Positions 32,300-41,706 of a stretch of DNA of 64,000 bases are shown here, one piece after another. Below the pieces are notes generated by a model that was not told the origin of the DNA, searched no databases, and saw nothing but the letters and a program-made list of their open reading frames with translations. A program made the position numbers and the translations under genes. Origin of the DNA: Campylobacter magnus. GTDB taxonomy: Bacteria > Campylobacterota > Campylobacteria > Campylobacterales > Campylobacteraceae. Numbering within the stretch: the stretch's first letter is position 1; each line of letters opens with the position of its first letter. The DNA lies in contig NZ_JAQSLK010000006.1 in NCBI RefSeq assembly GCF_028649595.1, forward strand, positions 1 to 64,000, written 5' to 3'.

Positions 32300-32854
32300 A
32301 TGAAAAAGATTTTTAGCTTGTTTTTTGCGGCTGTGGTGGCTGTGATATTCTCTGCTTGCGCAGCAAAGACTACGATCGATCTGCCAGCGCAAAATAGCGT
32401 CAAAAGCGGCATTCTTGGGCGAAATATCAGCCTTAGCGTAAGCGATCTAAGGGATGATAAAATCACAATCGGCGTGCTAAAAAACTCTGATGGAGATATC
32501 ACAAGTCGCATTTCTACTAGCTCCCCGCTTGAGGCTTGGATGAAAAATGCTCTCACTGCTGAGCTTGCAAAGCGTGATATAGCAGTGGTTGATGAGATGC
32601 CTGATTTTAGCGTAAATGTAAATATTGATAAATTCCAAAGCGAGATTTTTGGCATAGGCACTAAGAATATGCACGCAAACTCGCAAATAACAATCATCGC
32701 AAACTTTGGCGATAGAAGCGTAAAAAAGACCTTAAACGAGCCGGTGATTAGCTTTGCTCCGCTACCTACTTTAAAAAGCCTTGAGCCTTTTGTCATAGAG
32801 ACTTTAAGCGAGCTAGCAAGTCGCTGCGCTGCTGAAATAGCAAGTATAAACTAA
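32300..32854 (+). CDS. YajG-like lipoprotein
   Basis: This 184-residue protein has a lipoprotein signal (LFFAAVVAVIFSAC, lipid Cys at residue 20) followed by an alpha/beta domain (ISLSVSDLRDD, then VVDEMPDFSVNVNIDKF and SRCAAEIASIN) resembling the YajG lipoprotein family of unknown role. GGACAATAA lies before the ATG. It ends 1 base before the comF-like start, so the two genes form one unit. Confidence 0.7.
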   Translation: MKKIFSLFFAAVVAVIFSACAAKTTIDLPAQNSVKSGILGRNISLSVSDLRDDKITIGVLKNSDGDITSRISTSSPLEAWMKNALTAELAKRDIAVVDEMPDFSVNVNIDKFQSEIFGIGTKNMHANSQITIIANFGDRSVKKTLNEPVISFAPLPTLKSLEPFVIETLSELASRCAAEIASIN

Positions 32855-32855
32855 A

Positions 32856-33431
32856 ATGCGCTGCTTGGGGTGCGGGAGATTTTGCCTTAGGCTGCTTTGT
32901 GCTACTTGCCAAAATATCCTAAGCTCATATACGCTAAAATCTAGGCTAGTTGATGGGCTAGAAGTCTTTTATTTCTATGCTTATAGCGAGATTTCAGCCT
33001 TGCTTGGCACCAAGCACAAGCTTTGTGGCTCTGGGGTTTTTAAAGCCCTTTGCCAGCTTAGTATTTCACGCTTTGCGCAGAGCTTTTATCTGCCTAGTGA
33101 GCCACTTATTCACGCTATTGCTCTAGATGATAATGTAAAAAGCGGCTACTCTCACTCAGCAATCATCGCAAAAGCCCTAAAAAACGCTCAAATCTCGCCT
33201 TTGCCAAATGCTCTAAAAGCTATGAGCGAGGTCAAATACGCTGGCAAAAGCCTAGAATATCGCCAAAAAAATCCTAGAAATTTTAAGCTTTTAAAGCCTT
33301 TAAAAGCGCCTGTTATCCTAGTAGATGACATCATCACAACAGGGCTTAGTATGAAAGAGGCAAAAGAATGTGTGCAAAATGCTGGTGGGGAGGTGCTCTT
33401 TGGCATTGTCCTAGCTGATGCTAGGGAGTGA
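32856..33431 (+). CDS. ComF-family phosphoribosyltransferase-like protein
   Basis: This 191-residue protein has an N-terminal zinc-binding cluster (CLGCGRFCLRLLCATC) and a C-terminal PRPP-binding loop VILVDDIITTGLSMKEA near residue 155. This is the ComFC layout; ComFC is needed for DNA transformation in Helicobacter and others, probably by helping internalised single strands. Campylobacter are naturally competent, so a competence role is likely but inferred. Confidence 0.85.
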   Translation: MRCLGCGRFCLRLLCATCQNILSSYTLKSRLVDGLEVFYFYAYSEISALLGTKHKLCGSGVFKALCQLSISRFAQSFYLPSEPLIHAIALDDNVKSGYSHSAIIAKALKNAQISPLPNALKAMSEVKYAGKSLEYRQKNPRNFKLLKPLKAPVILVDDIITTGLSMKEAKECVQNAGGEVLFGIVLADARE

Positions 33432-33789
33432 GTTTATTTTTTAGTTTGGTTGGGTTTTTATAGGCTGGCTTGCGCATTTATTGTGCTAAAATCACAGCTT
33501 GAGAGCCCATCGCCTTTTAAAATTTTTCGCACCATTTTTCTGCGGCGGCTGCCTTGAAAAATCGGCACGAAAAATTTTAAATCACTGCCGCAAACGGCTC
33601 TCCACGGCTAGTCTGTGCTGTGCTTTTAACACACTAAACGCGCAATCTTGGAGCCTTGTTTTTAACTGCCGCTACCGCGAAGTTTAAAGGGCAGCGCAAA
33701 TCTAGAATTCCTAAGCATAATTTTCTAGGAATTCTAGAATTCTTAAGCATAAATCTAGAATTCCTAAGACTAAAAATACCACAAATTTT

Positions 33790-33881
33790 AGTGTGGTTTT
33801 AGGGGCGGCAGTCCCTAAGGATTTAGGGCGTAGCCCTTATAAAATTTGCGGGGCTGGCTTGCCCCACTAAAGCGAGCAAAA
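33790..33881. repeat. Mosaic ~90-base repeat, copy B
   Basis: Same block order as the copy at 28712: GTGTGGTTTTAGGGGCGGC, GTCCCTAAGG, TTTAGGGCGTAGCCCTTAT, GCGGGGC, GCCCCACTAAAGCGAGCAAA. It is about 5 kb from its relatives. Confidence 0.75.
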
Positions 33882-34062
33882 ATCTAGAATTCCAAGGATA
33901 AATTTAGAATTCCTTAAAGATTGCTTCGCAAGCCCAGCAATGGCGCAGGGAATTCTAGAATTCCTAACATATTTTAAACTAAAATTTAGCTTAAATGTTA
34001 CTTTTCGCTACACTGGCAAATAAAATTTAAACTTTTTAGCTAGTAAATGCTAAGTAAATTGC

Positions 34063-34090
34063 TATAATTCGCCAAAATAAAAAAAGGAGA
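34063..34090 (+). promoter_or_regulatory. Promoter -10 and ribosome site of the DASS transporter gene
   Basis: TATAAT at 34063-34068 and AAAGGAGA at 34084-34091 precede the ATG at 34095. No -35 box is obvious, as is usual in Campylobacter. Confidence 0.55.
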
Positions 34091-34094
34091 ATAA

Positions 34095-35759
34095 ATGCAA
34101 AATTCCCAAGTGCCAGTAGATAAAAAGACCAATTTGGTTCAAATCTACGGACTTTTTATCGGTATAATCGCAGCTATTGCTGTGTATTATCTCATGCCTA
34201 GCAATGCTGGCGAGGTAGCCCAAGCAGCTGCTGGGGCAAAAAAGCTAAACACAAATGGTATCGCCATAGTAGCGGCTGTGGCTGTGCTAATGGGTATTTG
34301 GTGGATGACAGAGGCTATTGCTTTGCCTGCTACTGCCCTACTTCCTATGGTGCTATTTCCTATCCTTGGTGTTGATACGTTTAAAAGTGCGGTTACGCCG
34401 TATGCTAGCGATACGATTTTTCTATTTATGGGAGGCTTTGTGCTTGCCCTTGCTATGCAAAAGTGGAACCTGCACATACGCATAGCCCTTGGAATCGTGC
34501 TACTAATCGGCACTAGCCCTAAGCGGCTTATAGCTGGATTTATGGTAGCAACTGGCTTTATCTCTATGTGGGTTAGCAATACAGCAACTGCTGTAATGAT
34601 GCTGCCTGTGGGTCTAAGCGTGCTATATCTAGTAGAAAAACTAGTAGGCAACGCAAATATCCCACAATCAGCCAGCGTAGAGGCTACGCAGGTGCTAGAT
34701 GATGATGCTGTGCGCCAAAGCACGCAAGGTGGTGCGATGAATGCCATCATGCATAAAGGCAAAGATGTAGTCCAAGAGGTAAAAGACAAAACAAAAGCCT
34801 TTCGCTCAAACTTTGGCATTGCGCTTATGCTAGGCATTGCTTACGCTGCATCTCTTGGCTCGCTTGGCACACTAATAGGCACACCACCAAATGCGATTTT
34901 GCTAGGAAATATGAAAGATATGGGAATTGAAATCGGCTTTGGCGAGTGGATGCTAATGGGCGTTCCGCTTAGCATAGTGCTACTAGCTGCGTGCTGGGCA
35001 CTGCTAGTATATGTGCTATTTCCACCTGAGATAAAAGAAATCCCAGGCGGCAAAGAGGTTATAAGAGCTGAACTTGCTAAGCTTGGTTCATTTAGCACGC
35101 CTGAAAAGCTTGTGGCTATTGTGTTCTTTTTAGCAGCGTTTTGCTGGGTTTTCCTTGGCTTTATCTTTAAAAGCTATGGTATCAAAATCGGCTCTCTTGA
35201 TTCAATAATAGCAATGAGCGTGGCAATAATATTATTTATCATCCCAGCAAACAGCAGCGGCGAGCGTCTAATAGACTGGAATACAGCAAAACACCTGCCG
35301 TGGGATATTTTGCTACTATTTGGAGGCGGTCTAGCTCTCTCAGCGCAGTTCGGCAAAACCGGTCTTAGCCTATGGATAGGCGAACAAGTAAGCAGCCTTA
35401 GCGTGCTACCTATGGTTATAGTGATACTAGCAGTTACTGCGCTTGTTATTTTCTTAACAGAAATCACATCAAATACAGCCACCGCAGCTGCTTTTATCCC
35501 TGTAATCATAGGCGTAGCAGGCGGACTTGGATATACAGAGCATAATGTTCTACTTTTTGCTATACCAGTAGCTTTGGCTGCGACTTGTGCCTTTATGCTA
35601 CCAGTGGCAACTCCGCCAAATGCCATAGCCTACGGCTCAGGATATGTGCGGATAAAGGATATGATAAAAGCTGGTTTTTGGCTAAATATCATCTCAATTT
35701 TCTTAATCACAGCTATCGTGATGACTATAGGCACAGCGGTATTTGATCTAAAATACTAA
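34095..35759 (+). CDS. DASS-family (SLC13-type) anion:sodium symporter
   Basis: This 554-residue membrane protein has about 12 predicted segments. It carries the two family SNT motifs, WVSNTATAVMMLP near residue 155 and ITSNTATAAAFIP near 457, with GTPPNA and ATPPNA as the matching loops. These transporters import dicarboxylates such as succinate and malate, or sulfate. Dicarboxylates are key carbon sources for Campylobacter, so that substrate is likely but not proved. A cytoplasmic loop of ~40 residues (about 200-240) is charged. Single gene with its own promoter. Confidence 0.9.
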   Translation: MQNSQVPVDKKTNLVQIYGLFIGIIAAIAVYYLMPSNAGEVAQAAAGAKKLNTNGIAIVAAVAVLMGIWWMTEAIALPATALLPMVLFPILGVDTFKSAVTPYASDTIFLFMGGFVLALAMQKWNLHIRIALGIVLLIGTSPKRLIAGFMVATGFISMWVSNTATAVMMLPVGLSVLYLVEKLVGNANIPQSASVEATQVLDDDAVRQSTQGGAMNAIMHKGKDVVQEVKDKTKAFRSNFGIALMLGIAYAASLGSLGTLIGTPPNAILLGNMKDMGIEIGFGEWMLMGVPLSIVLLAACWALLVYVLFPPEIKEIPGGKEVIRAELAKLGSFSTPEKLVAIVFFLAAFCWVFLGFIFKSYGIKIGSLDSIIAMSVAIILFIIPANSSGERLIDWNTAKHLPWDILLLFGGGLALSAQFGKTGLSLWIGEQVSSLSVLPMVIVILAVTALVIFLTEITSNTATAAAFIPVIIGVAGGLGYTEHNVLLFAIPVALAATCAFMLPVATPPNAIAYGSGYVRIKDMIKAGFWLNIISIFLITAIVMTIGTAVFDLKY

Positions 35760-35861
35760 AATGCCTAAGCCTTAGGAATTCTAGAATTCTAGAATTCCTA
35801 ACTTTAAATTTAATTTATTTATGATAAAATCTAGCCCTAAAAGTAAATTTATGGGGCAAAT

Positions 35862-36977
35862 ATGCAAAAATACGAAGGTTACGAGAGCCTGATTTTACAA
35901 TGCGAAACACTACTTGATGAGTGTGAGATAGACTTTGTAAAAAAAGCAAAATCACTGCTAAAAGAGCAAGATTTTTACGCAGACCCAGATGATTTTGAAT
36001 CTGCGATGAGCGTGGCTTTTAGAGCTATTATAGGCTATGGGACTAGCGCAAAAAGCGTGCTTGATGGTCTAAAAACTTGCTTAAATAAAGATGAAAAACT
36101 AGCAAAATATATACTAAAAAACTCTATTTTAGATTTTAAAAAGAATTTTAAAGAAAAAGAACCTCGCTTTGAAAATACGCTAGAAGCGGCTATTTCTCGC
36201 TTTAACGATGACTTTGGACTAGATGAAGATATAGTGATAGAAAAAGCAGGGCAAGAAGAGCAAATCCAAACAAATACAATCAGCTTTGATGGCGCAAATA
36301 CCTTGGTCTTTGGCGATATTTTCTGGGAGCTAAAAGCCGCAAAAGAAAGCGAGCTTTGGCTGCTAAACCTATATAAAGGCGTGCCGATTAAAAACAAAGC
36401 CAAAATCACAGATATTGAAAATGAAAAACTAAGCCTAAAAACAGAATTAATCCAACTTCTAGCCATAAAAGAAGAAGGCTCAGCCTTTATCCTAAAAGGA
36501 GAAAATATCAGCTCAGATATTGAGTGCAGGGTCTTAAACTTTAATTTTGGTGCAGGTGTGGTGATGCTAGAGCCCTTTCGCCGCAGCACGAAAACAGCTG
36601 CACTTTTAAGGGCACATCCTCGCCTCCAACCATCAAAACTAACTCCTGTTAGCTTGCTTTATGATAATAAGCGCATAGATGCTCAGCTTTTTGACATTAG
36701 CCGTGGTGGGCTTGGTGCGATTTGCGCTGATGGATTAAGGCTGCAGGCTGGCTCAAAGCTAAAGGCGATTTTTAATCTAGAAATCGCAGGCGCTTTAAAG
36801 CAAATAGACCTAAATCTAGAGCTAGTAATAGCCCTAAACTACCAAGGCACGATGCGCTACTGCTGTAAAATAACAGATACCGCTCAGCCTTGTATGAGCG
36901 ATATTTTTGCCTACACTGATGTAAGAGAAAAAGAAACTCTAGATGAACTAAGCAAAAAAGCGCAGGATTTTTTATAG
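35862..36977 (+). CDS. PilZ-domain-like protein
   Basis: This 371-residue protein has a helical N-terminal two-thirds without a known motif. The C-terminal ~120 residues look like a PilZ domain: RAHPR as the RxxxR motif near residue 253, then DISRGGLG about 25 residues later as D/N-x-S-x-x-G-x-G. PilZ domains bind cyclic di-GMP. No membrane segment is seen. A role in motility or surface regulation is possible. An adjacent palindrome lies upstream. Confidence 0.65.
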   Translation: MQKYEGYESLILQCETLLDECEIDFVKKAKSLLKEQDFYADPDDFESAMSVAFRAIIGYGTSAKSVLDGLKTCLNKDEKLAKYILKNSILDFKKNFKEKEPRFENTLEAAISRFNDDFGLDEDIVIEKAGQEEQIQTNTISFDGANTLVFGDIFWELKAAKESELWLLNLYKGVPIKNKAKITDIENEKLSLKTELIQLLAIKEEGSAFILKGENISSDIECRVLNFNFGAGVVMLEPFRRSTKTAALLRAHPRLQPSKLTPVSLLYDNKRIDAQLFDISRGGLGAICADGLRLQAGSKLKAIFNLEIAGALKQIDLNLELVIALNYQGTMRYCCKITDTAQPCMSDIFAYTDVREKETLDELSKKAQDFL

Positions 36978-37023
36978 AATTTAATTAAAAATTCTAGAAT
37001 TCACTAATAATAAAAGGATCAAA

Positions 37024-37638
37024 ATGATAAATATAGTTTTTTATTTAATAGCTTATTTTTTAGCAGCTGTTCCTTTTGGACTGGTGTTAGCAAGGCTTTT
37101 TGCTAAGGTTGATATAAGAAGCGCAGGTAGCGGCAGCATAGGCGCTACAAATGTCTTGCGTGTGGTAAAAGAAAGCAATCCTGCCCTAGCAAAAAAGCTT
37201 AGCATCGCTACAGTCGCCCTTGATGCGCTAAAAGGACTAGTGCCCCTTGTGGTGGCAAAATTCTGCTTTGGCTTAGGTGATAGCGTGCTTTGGGCGATGG
37301 CGGTTTTAGCAGTAATTGGGCATTGCTTTTCGCCGTATTTATTATTTAATGGCGGTAAGGGCATAGCCACTGGGGCTGGAGTAATGATATTTTTCTTGCC
37401 ACTTGAGGTTATACTTGCGCTGATTGTGTGGTTTGTAGTAGGCAAGGTGCTAAAAATCAGTTCGCTTGCTAGCCTAAGCGCACTTGTGGTTTTTATAGCC
37501 AGTTCGTTTATAATCCACCCGCAAATTGAGGTTATAAACACGCATGCACCGGTGCTTATCATCTGCTTTATCATTGTCTATAAACACTGGGGAAATATCT
37601 TGCGCTTAATAACTGGCAAGGAGAAAAAAGTAATATGA
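37024..37638 (+). CDS. plsY: Glycerol-3-phosphate acyltransferase PlsY
   Basis: This 204-residue integral membrane enzyme has the PlsY motifs SAGSGSIGATNVLR near residue 36, FNGGKGIATGAGV near 108 and a C-terminal YKHWGNILRLITGKE. It transfers acyl groups from acyl phosphate to glycerol-3-phosphate, the first step of phospholipid synthesis. AAGGATC is upstream. It overlaps the folB-like gene by 4 bases. Confidence 0.95.
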   Translation: MINIVFYLIAYFLAAVPFGLVLARLFAKVDIRSAGSGSIGATNVLRVVKESNPALAKKLSIATVALDALKGLVPLVVAKFCFGLGDSVLWAMAVLAVIGHCFSPYLLFNGGKGIATGAGVMIFFLPLEVILALIVWFVVGKVLKISSLASLSALVVFIASSFIIHPQIEVINTHAPVLIICFIIVYKHWGNILRLITGKEKKVI

Positions 37639-37964
37639 AAATCAGTCTAAAAATGCGCTTTAAGTGCGTGGTGGGCGTGCTTAGCTTTGAAAGAGTTAAA
37701 AAGCAAAAAATCTCTTTAAAGCTAAGCGCAAAGACAAGTGAGTTTATTGATTATGGCTTAATTAGTGAGTATATTTATGCTTCTTTTAAGCAGCAAAAAT
37801 TTATTTATTTAGAGGATGCTTTAGCATTTTTTGAGAAAAATCTAGTAAAAGAGTTCCCAAAAATCACAAAATTTAAGCTAAAAATCTCAAAACCACAAAT
37901 TTTTAAAATGCTTGCAAAGCCTTATAAAAGCACACCTTCGCTAAGCAAAAAAGTAGTTTATTAA
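37635..37964 (+). CDS. folB: FolB-like dihydroneopterin aldolase
   Basis: This 109-residue protein is short, beta-rich and Lys-rich, with the tunnelling-fold pattern KMRFKCVVGVLSFERVKKQKISLKLSAKT, then IDYGLISEYI and FPKITKFKLKISKPQIF. It overlaps plsY by 4 bases, a neighbourhood seen in other Campylobacter genomes. FolB makes the pterin precursor of folate. Divergent enough that the function is probable rather than certain. Confidence 0.7.
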   Translation: MKISLKMRFKCVVGVLSFERVKKQKISLKLSAKTSEFIDYGLISEYIYASFKQQKFIYLEDALAFFEKNLVKEFPKITKFKLKISKPQIFKMLAKPYKSTPSLSKKVVY

Positions 37965-38041
37965 AATAAATTTAAAAAAAATTGAATTTTTCCTTAAATT
38001 TTATGATAGAATTGCAGAAACATTTTTAAATAAGGAATAAA

Positions 38042-38713
38042 ATGAGAATTCTAGTTGTAGAAGATGAATCAACTCTAAATAAAACACTTCTAGACGGACT
38101 TAGTGAGTGTGGATTTCAAACAGATACTAGCGAGAGTTACAAAGACGCTGAGTATTATATAGGCATTCGCAATTATGATTTGGTGCTGTGTGATTGGATG
38201 CTTGAAGATGGCGATGGTACAGACCTAATCGAAGTTGTAAAGCGCAAAAGCCCACGCACTCCAGTAGTCATACTCTCAGCCAAAGACGACAAACAAAGCG
38301 AAATCACAGCTCTAAAAGCTGGAGCTGATGATTATATCAAAAAGCCTTTTGATTTTGATGTTTTAGTAGCCAGATTGGAGGCTAGACTGCGTTTTGGTGG
38401 CACAAGTGTGATTAGAATTGACGAGCTTATCATAGACCCAGATGAAGAAAAAATCATCTACAAAGAAAAAGAAATAGAGCTAAAAGGCAAGCCTTTTGAG
38501 GTGCTAACTCACCTTGCTCGCCACTCAGACCAAATTGTTAGCAAAGAACAGCTACTAGATGCTATCTGGGAAGAACCAGAGCTAGTAACTCCAAATGTAA
38601 TTGAAGTAGCAATAAACCAAATCCGCCAAAAAATGGACAAACCACTTGGCATCTCTACTATTGAGACAGTTCGCCGCCGTGGATATAGATTTTGCTTTCC
38701 CAAAAAAGCCTAA
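38042..38713 (+). CDS. cosR: CosR-type OmpR-family response regulator
   Basis: This 223-residue protein has a receiver domain with Glu7-Asp8, Asp51 in VLCDWML and Lys in YIKKPFDF, all intact. The C-terminal winged helix (HLARHSDQIVSKEQLLDAIWEEPELVTPNVIEVAINQIRQKMDK) is very like Campylobacter CosR and Helicobacter HsrA. In C. jejuni CosR controls oxidative-stress genes and represses cmeABC, and it is described as an orphan. Here a sensor kinase gene overlaps its 3' end by 22 bases. AAGGAATAAA precedes the ATG. Confidence 0.88.
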   Translation: MRILVVEDESTLNKTLLDGLSECGFQTDTSESYKDAEYYIGIRNYDLVLCDWMLEDGDGTDLIEVVKRKSPRTPVVILSAKDDKQSEITALKAGADDYIKKPFDFDVLVARLEARLRFGGTSVIRIDELIIDPDEEKIIYKEKEIELKGKPFEVLTHLARHSDQIVSKEQLLDAIWEEPELVTPNVIEVAINQIRQKMDKPLGISTIETVRRRGYRFCFPKKA

Positions 38714-39933
38714 GAGCTAGATTTATATTGCAATTAGCTATAGCTGGGGCTATGCTGATTGCGATTTTTTCTGGAATTCTCTACCACTACATTGAAATTT
38801 CAATCTTTGAAAATGTAGCTATTAGCCTAAACCGCATAGCAAAAGACTTAGAACCTCGCTCAAAACTCTACGCCCTACAAAGCAAAATTCCAGATGTAAA
38901 AATCAGCGTAGATGAGACAAAAATACAAAAACCATATTTTAGCTATAATAAAGACAAAAGCTCCACACAGCTACACTACCCTACAAGCTACGGAACTTTG
39001 ATAATAGATAAAAATACCAAAGAATATAGCCAAATCACAGCGCAAATTCTCTCAAATATCATTTTTATAAACGCTACTGCAATTTTTCTTATACTTTTTT
39101 ATGCGCTATTTTTATCTAGAATTCTAGTTTTGCCTGTGCGCACGCTTGCTTTTAAGCTATCTAAACTAAACGAACACAGCCTAAAAGGCGTGGAAAGCAC
39201 GCAGGTGCCAAGTGAGTTTGAACCTTTAGCAAAGAGCATAAACCGCCTTATAGAAAGAATTGAAGCTTATGCGCTAAGCCAAAAAGAGCTATTTATAGGC
39301 GCAGCACACGAGCTAAAAACACCGCTAGCTGTCATGAAAACCAAAAACGAAGTAACCTTGCTAAAAGATAGGCCAAAAGAGCAGTATTGTGGGGCGCTAG
39401 AACAAAATATAAAAAGCATTGATCAAATGAATAAGATGGTAAGTGCGATTTTACAAATCGGGCGCGGGGAAGCAGCACAGTTTGAAAAGCCTGTTAATAC
39501 TGATATAATCGCATTTTTAGGCGAGATTTGTGAGAGCTTTAAAGCCCTTGCTAAAAAAGAAGGCAAAAGCCTTAGTGCTAGTTTTAGTCCGAAAAGTCTA
39601 AAAATAAGCATACAAACCACACTTTTTACGCATATTATGCAAAATTTTTTACAAAATGCGCTAAAATTTTCCCCTGAGGGCTCAGAGGTAAAAGTAGAGA
39701 CAAAACTGCTTGATAATATACTTGAAATCAGCGTTAGCGATGAGGGCTGTGGTATTGATGAGAACAAAGATATTTTTGCACCTTTTAAACGCTATGGCAA
39801 GGCTGGTGGGTCAGGTCTGGGGCTTTTTGTGGCGAAAAACGCTGCAAATGCGATGGGAGCGCAGATTAGCGTGCTAAATAGAAATGATGGCAAAAGCGGG
39901 GCTGTGGCTAGGCTTTTCCTTAAAATATCTTAA
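38692..39933 (+). CDS. Sensor histidine kinase adjacent to cosR
   Basis: The ORF has 413 codons and starts at TTG 38692 inside the end of cosR. It has a membrane helix near residues 10-30 and another near 125-147, enclosing a ~90-residue periplasmic sensor. Then come a linker, H-box AAHELKTPLAVMK near residue 205, N-box NFLQNALKFSPEG, G1 DEGCGI and G2 GSGLGLF. All catalytic boxes are intact. The overlap implies translational coupling, so this is the likely partner of the CosR-type regulator. Confidence 0.9.
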   Translation: MLSQKSLRARFILQLAIAGAMLIAIFSGILYHYIEISIFENVAISLNRIAKDLEPRSKLYALQSKIPDVKISVDETKIQKPYFSYNKDKSSTQLHYPTSYGTLIIDKNTKEYSQITAQILSNIIFINATAIFLILFYALFLSRILVLPVRTLAFKLSKLNEHSLKGVESTQVPSEFEPLAKSINRLIERIEAYALSQKELFIGAAHELKTPLAVMKTKNEVTLLKDRPKEQYCGALEQNIKSIDQMNKMVSAILQIGRGEAAQFEKPVNTDIIAFLGEICESFKALAKKEGKSLSASFSPKSLKISIQTTLFTHIMQNFLQNALKFSPEGSEVKVETKLLDNILEISVSDEGCGIDENKDIFAPFKRYGKAGGSGLGLFVAKNAANAMGAQISVLNRNDGKSGAVARLFLKIS

Positions 39934-39995
39934 GAATTCTAGATTAGTGTTAAAAAATTAGGTAATTTTAAGTAAAAAATACAAAAAGGATAAAA

Positions 39996-41450
39996 ATGTC
40001 AAAAAGAATAGCAGTAATCGACCTTGGCTCAAACTCAGCCAGACTAGCGATTTTTGAGCGCACTAGCAGGCTTGGGTTTTTTATCCTGCGTGAGTATAAA
40101 GTAAAAGTGCGCTTAGGACACGGCGCATACGAAAATGGCGGAATGTTGCAAGAAGCAGCCATAGCAGAAGTGCTTGAAGCACTAAGTGAGTTTAAAACCT
40201 ACATAAAACTCTATAAAGTCCGCAAAATCATCGCCGGCGGCACCTCAGCTCTGCGTGATGCGCCAAATAAAGCTGTGTTTTTAACTAGATTAAAAAACGA
40301 GCTAGGCATTGCTATGAAAGTAATTAGCGGCGAAGAAGAAGCTAGCCTTGGAGGCATAGCAGCAAGTAATCTTTTGCCACCACTAGAAGATGCTTTGTGC
40401 GTGGATATCGGCGGTGGTAGCACTGAGCTTGCTCGCATAAAAGATGGCAAAATGATAGCTGCAACCTCGCTAAATCTAGGCACGGTGCGATTAAAAGAGC
40501 TTTTTTATGACAAGGGCGATTTTAAAGGTGCTACGCAGTTCATAAAAGATAAAATTAACGCTCTTAATGGTGAGTTTAAAAGTGAGCAAATCGTAGCAAT
40601 CGGTGGGTCGCTAAGAGCGATTTCAAAGGCTATTATGGAGCGTAGCAATTACGCTTATAAGGTGCTTCATGGCTTTTGTTATGAGCTAAGAAAAGAAGGT
40701 GCTTTTATCAAAAAAATCGCTACTGCTAAGCCAAATGATTTAAAAGAACTTTGTATAAAAAAAGAGCGTTTTGATACCATTACTGGTGGGGCTAGCATTT
40801 TTGATGCTTTATGTGCTTTTGCTGGGGCAAAAAGCGTGATTACAAGTGGTGTTGGTGTGCGTGAGGGATTATTTTTACGAACGATTTTGCGTCCTAGTAT
40901 GCGCTTTCCAAAGGGTTTTAATCCTAGCTTAAAAAGCCTTAGTGAGCGTTTTTGCGTGATTGATAATGCGCCTATTGTGCGTTTTTCTAGGCTGCTTTTT
41001 AAAGAACTTGCTCCATTGCACGCTCTTGGCGAGTATGAACTAGGCTTGCTTAGCGCAGCAGCAAGGGTTTTTAACGCAGGGCGCGCCATAGGATACTACA
41101 GCGAGGCGCAAAATAGCGCATATATCGTGCGCTCAGGGCTAAACTATGGCTACACGCACGAGCAAATTTGCGCAATAGCTGCTATTTGCGAACTAAATAG
41201 CACAGAGTTTAGCAAGGCTGATTTGGGCGAGTTTTCTGGTATAATTTTGGGCAAAAATCTAAATATCACGGCACTAAAATGGCTATGTTATATACTAGCA
41301 CTTGCTAGAAATCTTGGTGTGTATGCTGGGGTTAGTGCTAGATTTCATCTTGGCGTTTTAATCATTAGCGGTGCTAGCGAGCTAGCGCTTTTAAAAGCAA
41401 ATATCAAAAAACTTGTTGAGCCAATTAAATTTGAAATAATTTTTGAGTAA
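39996..41450 (+). CDS. ppx: Ppx/GppA-family phosphatase
   Basis: This 484-residue protein opens with the actin-fold ATPase motif IAVIDLGSNSARLAIFE and has IAGGTSALRDAPNK, VISGEEEASLGG and DIGGGSTELARI, all Ppx/GppA hallmarks. The C-terminal third looks like an HD-type helical domain. Members hydrolyse inorganic polyphosphate and/or pppGpp. AAAAAGGAT lies before the ATG. Which activity dominates cannot be told. Confidence 0.92.
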   Translation: MSKRIAVIDLGSNSARLAIFERTSRLGFFILREYKVKVRLGHGAYENGGMLQEAAIAEVLEALSEFKTYIKLYKVRKIIAGGTSALRDAPNKAVFLTRLKNELGIAMKVISGEEEASLGGIAASNLLPPLEDALCVDIGGGSTELARIKDGKMIAATSLNLGTVRLKELFYDKGDFKGATQFIKDKINALNGEFKSEQIVAIGGSLRAISKAIMERSNYAYKVLHGFCYELRKEGAFIKKIATAKPNDLKELCIKKERFDTITGGASIFDALCAFAGAKSVITSGVGVREGLFLRTILRPSMRFPKGFNPSLKSLSERFCVIDNAPIVRFSRLLFKELAPLHALGEYELGLLSAAARVFNAGRAIGYYSEAQNSAYIVRSGLNYGYTHEQICAIAAICELNSTEFSKADLGEFSGIILGKNLNITALKWLCYILALARNLGVYAGVSARFHLGVLIISGASELALLKANIKKLVEPIKFEIIFE

Positions 41451-41565
41451 ATGGGCTTAGAAATACTCTAGAATTTCCTAAAACTCAAGGTAGAGAATTC
41501 TAGAAAAAATAACTTGCTATAAAGTGATTTTAAAACTAATGTGAAAAAAATGATTTAAGATAAAG

Positions 41566-41640
41566 TGGCTCCGGATGCTGGATTCGAACCAGCGACCAAT
41601 CGGTTAACAGCCGACTACTCTACCGCTGAGCTAATCCGGA
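41566..41640 (-). tRNA. tRNA-Asn (anticodon GTT)
   Basis: 75 bases: acceptor TCCGGAT/ATCCGGA, anticodon loop CTGTTAA, T-arm GCTGG-TTCGAAT-CCAGC, discriminator G and encoded CCA. Confidence 0.96.
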
Positions 41641-41706
41641 ATATTTAAATAAGACTGGAATTATAGCCGAACTTAAAAGCTTTGTCAAGGGTTTTTTAAA
41701 AAATTT

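Larger units (their letters stand above)
33432..34094. other. 660-base intergenic region with long-range inverted repeats and mosaic repeats
   Basis: No convincing gene. 33501-33602 folds over a long range: GAGAGCC (33501-33507) with GGCTCTC (33596-33602), and TTTAAAATTTTTCG (33516-33529) with CGAAAAATTTTAAA (33568-33581). The part between is GC-rich. 33700-33960 holds palindromes, a mosaic repeat (33790-33881) and a diverged REP-like element (33919-33950). The structured part could be a small RNA; no known RNA family is recognised. Confidence 0.5.

Noticed and set aside
33499-33687. 62-codon plus-strand ORF
   Set aside because: Lies on the long-range inverted repeat, has no ribosome site and odd composition.
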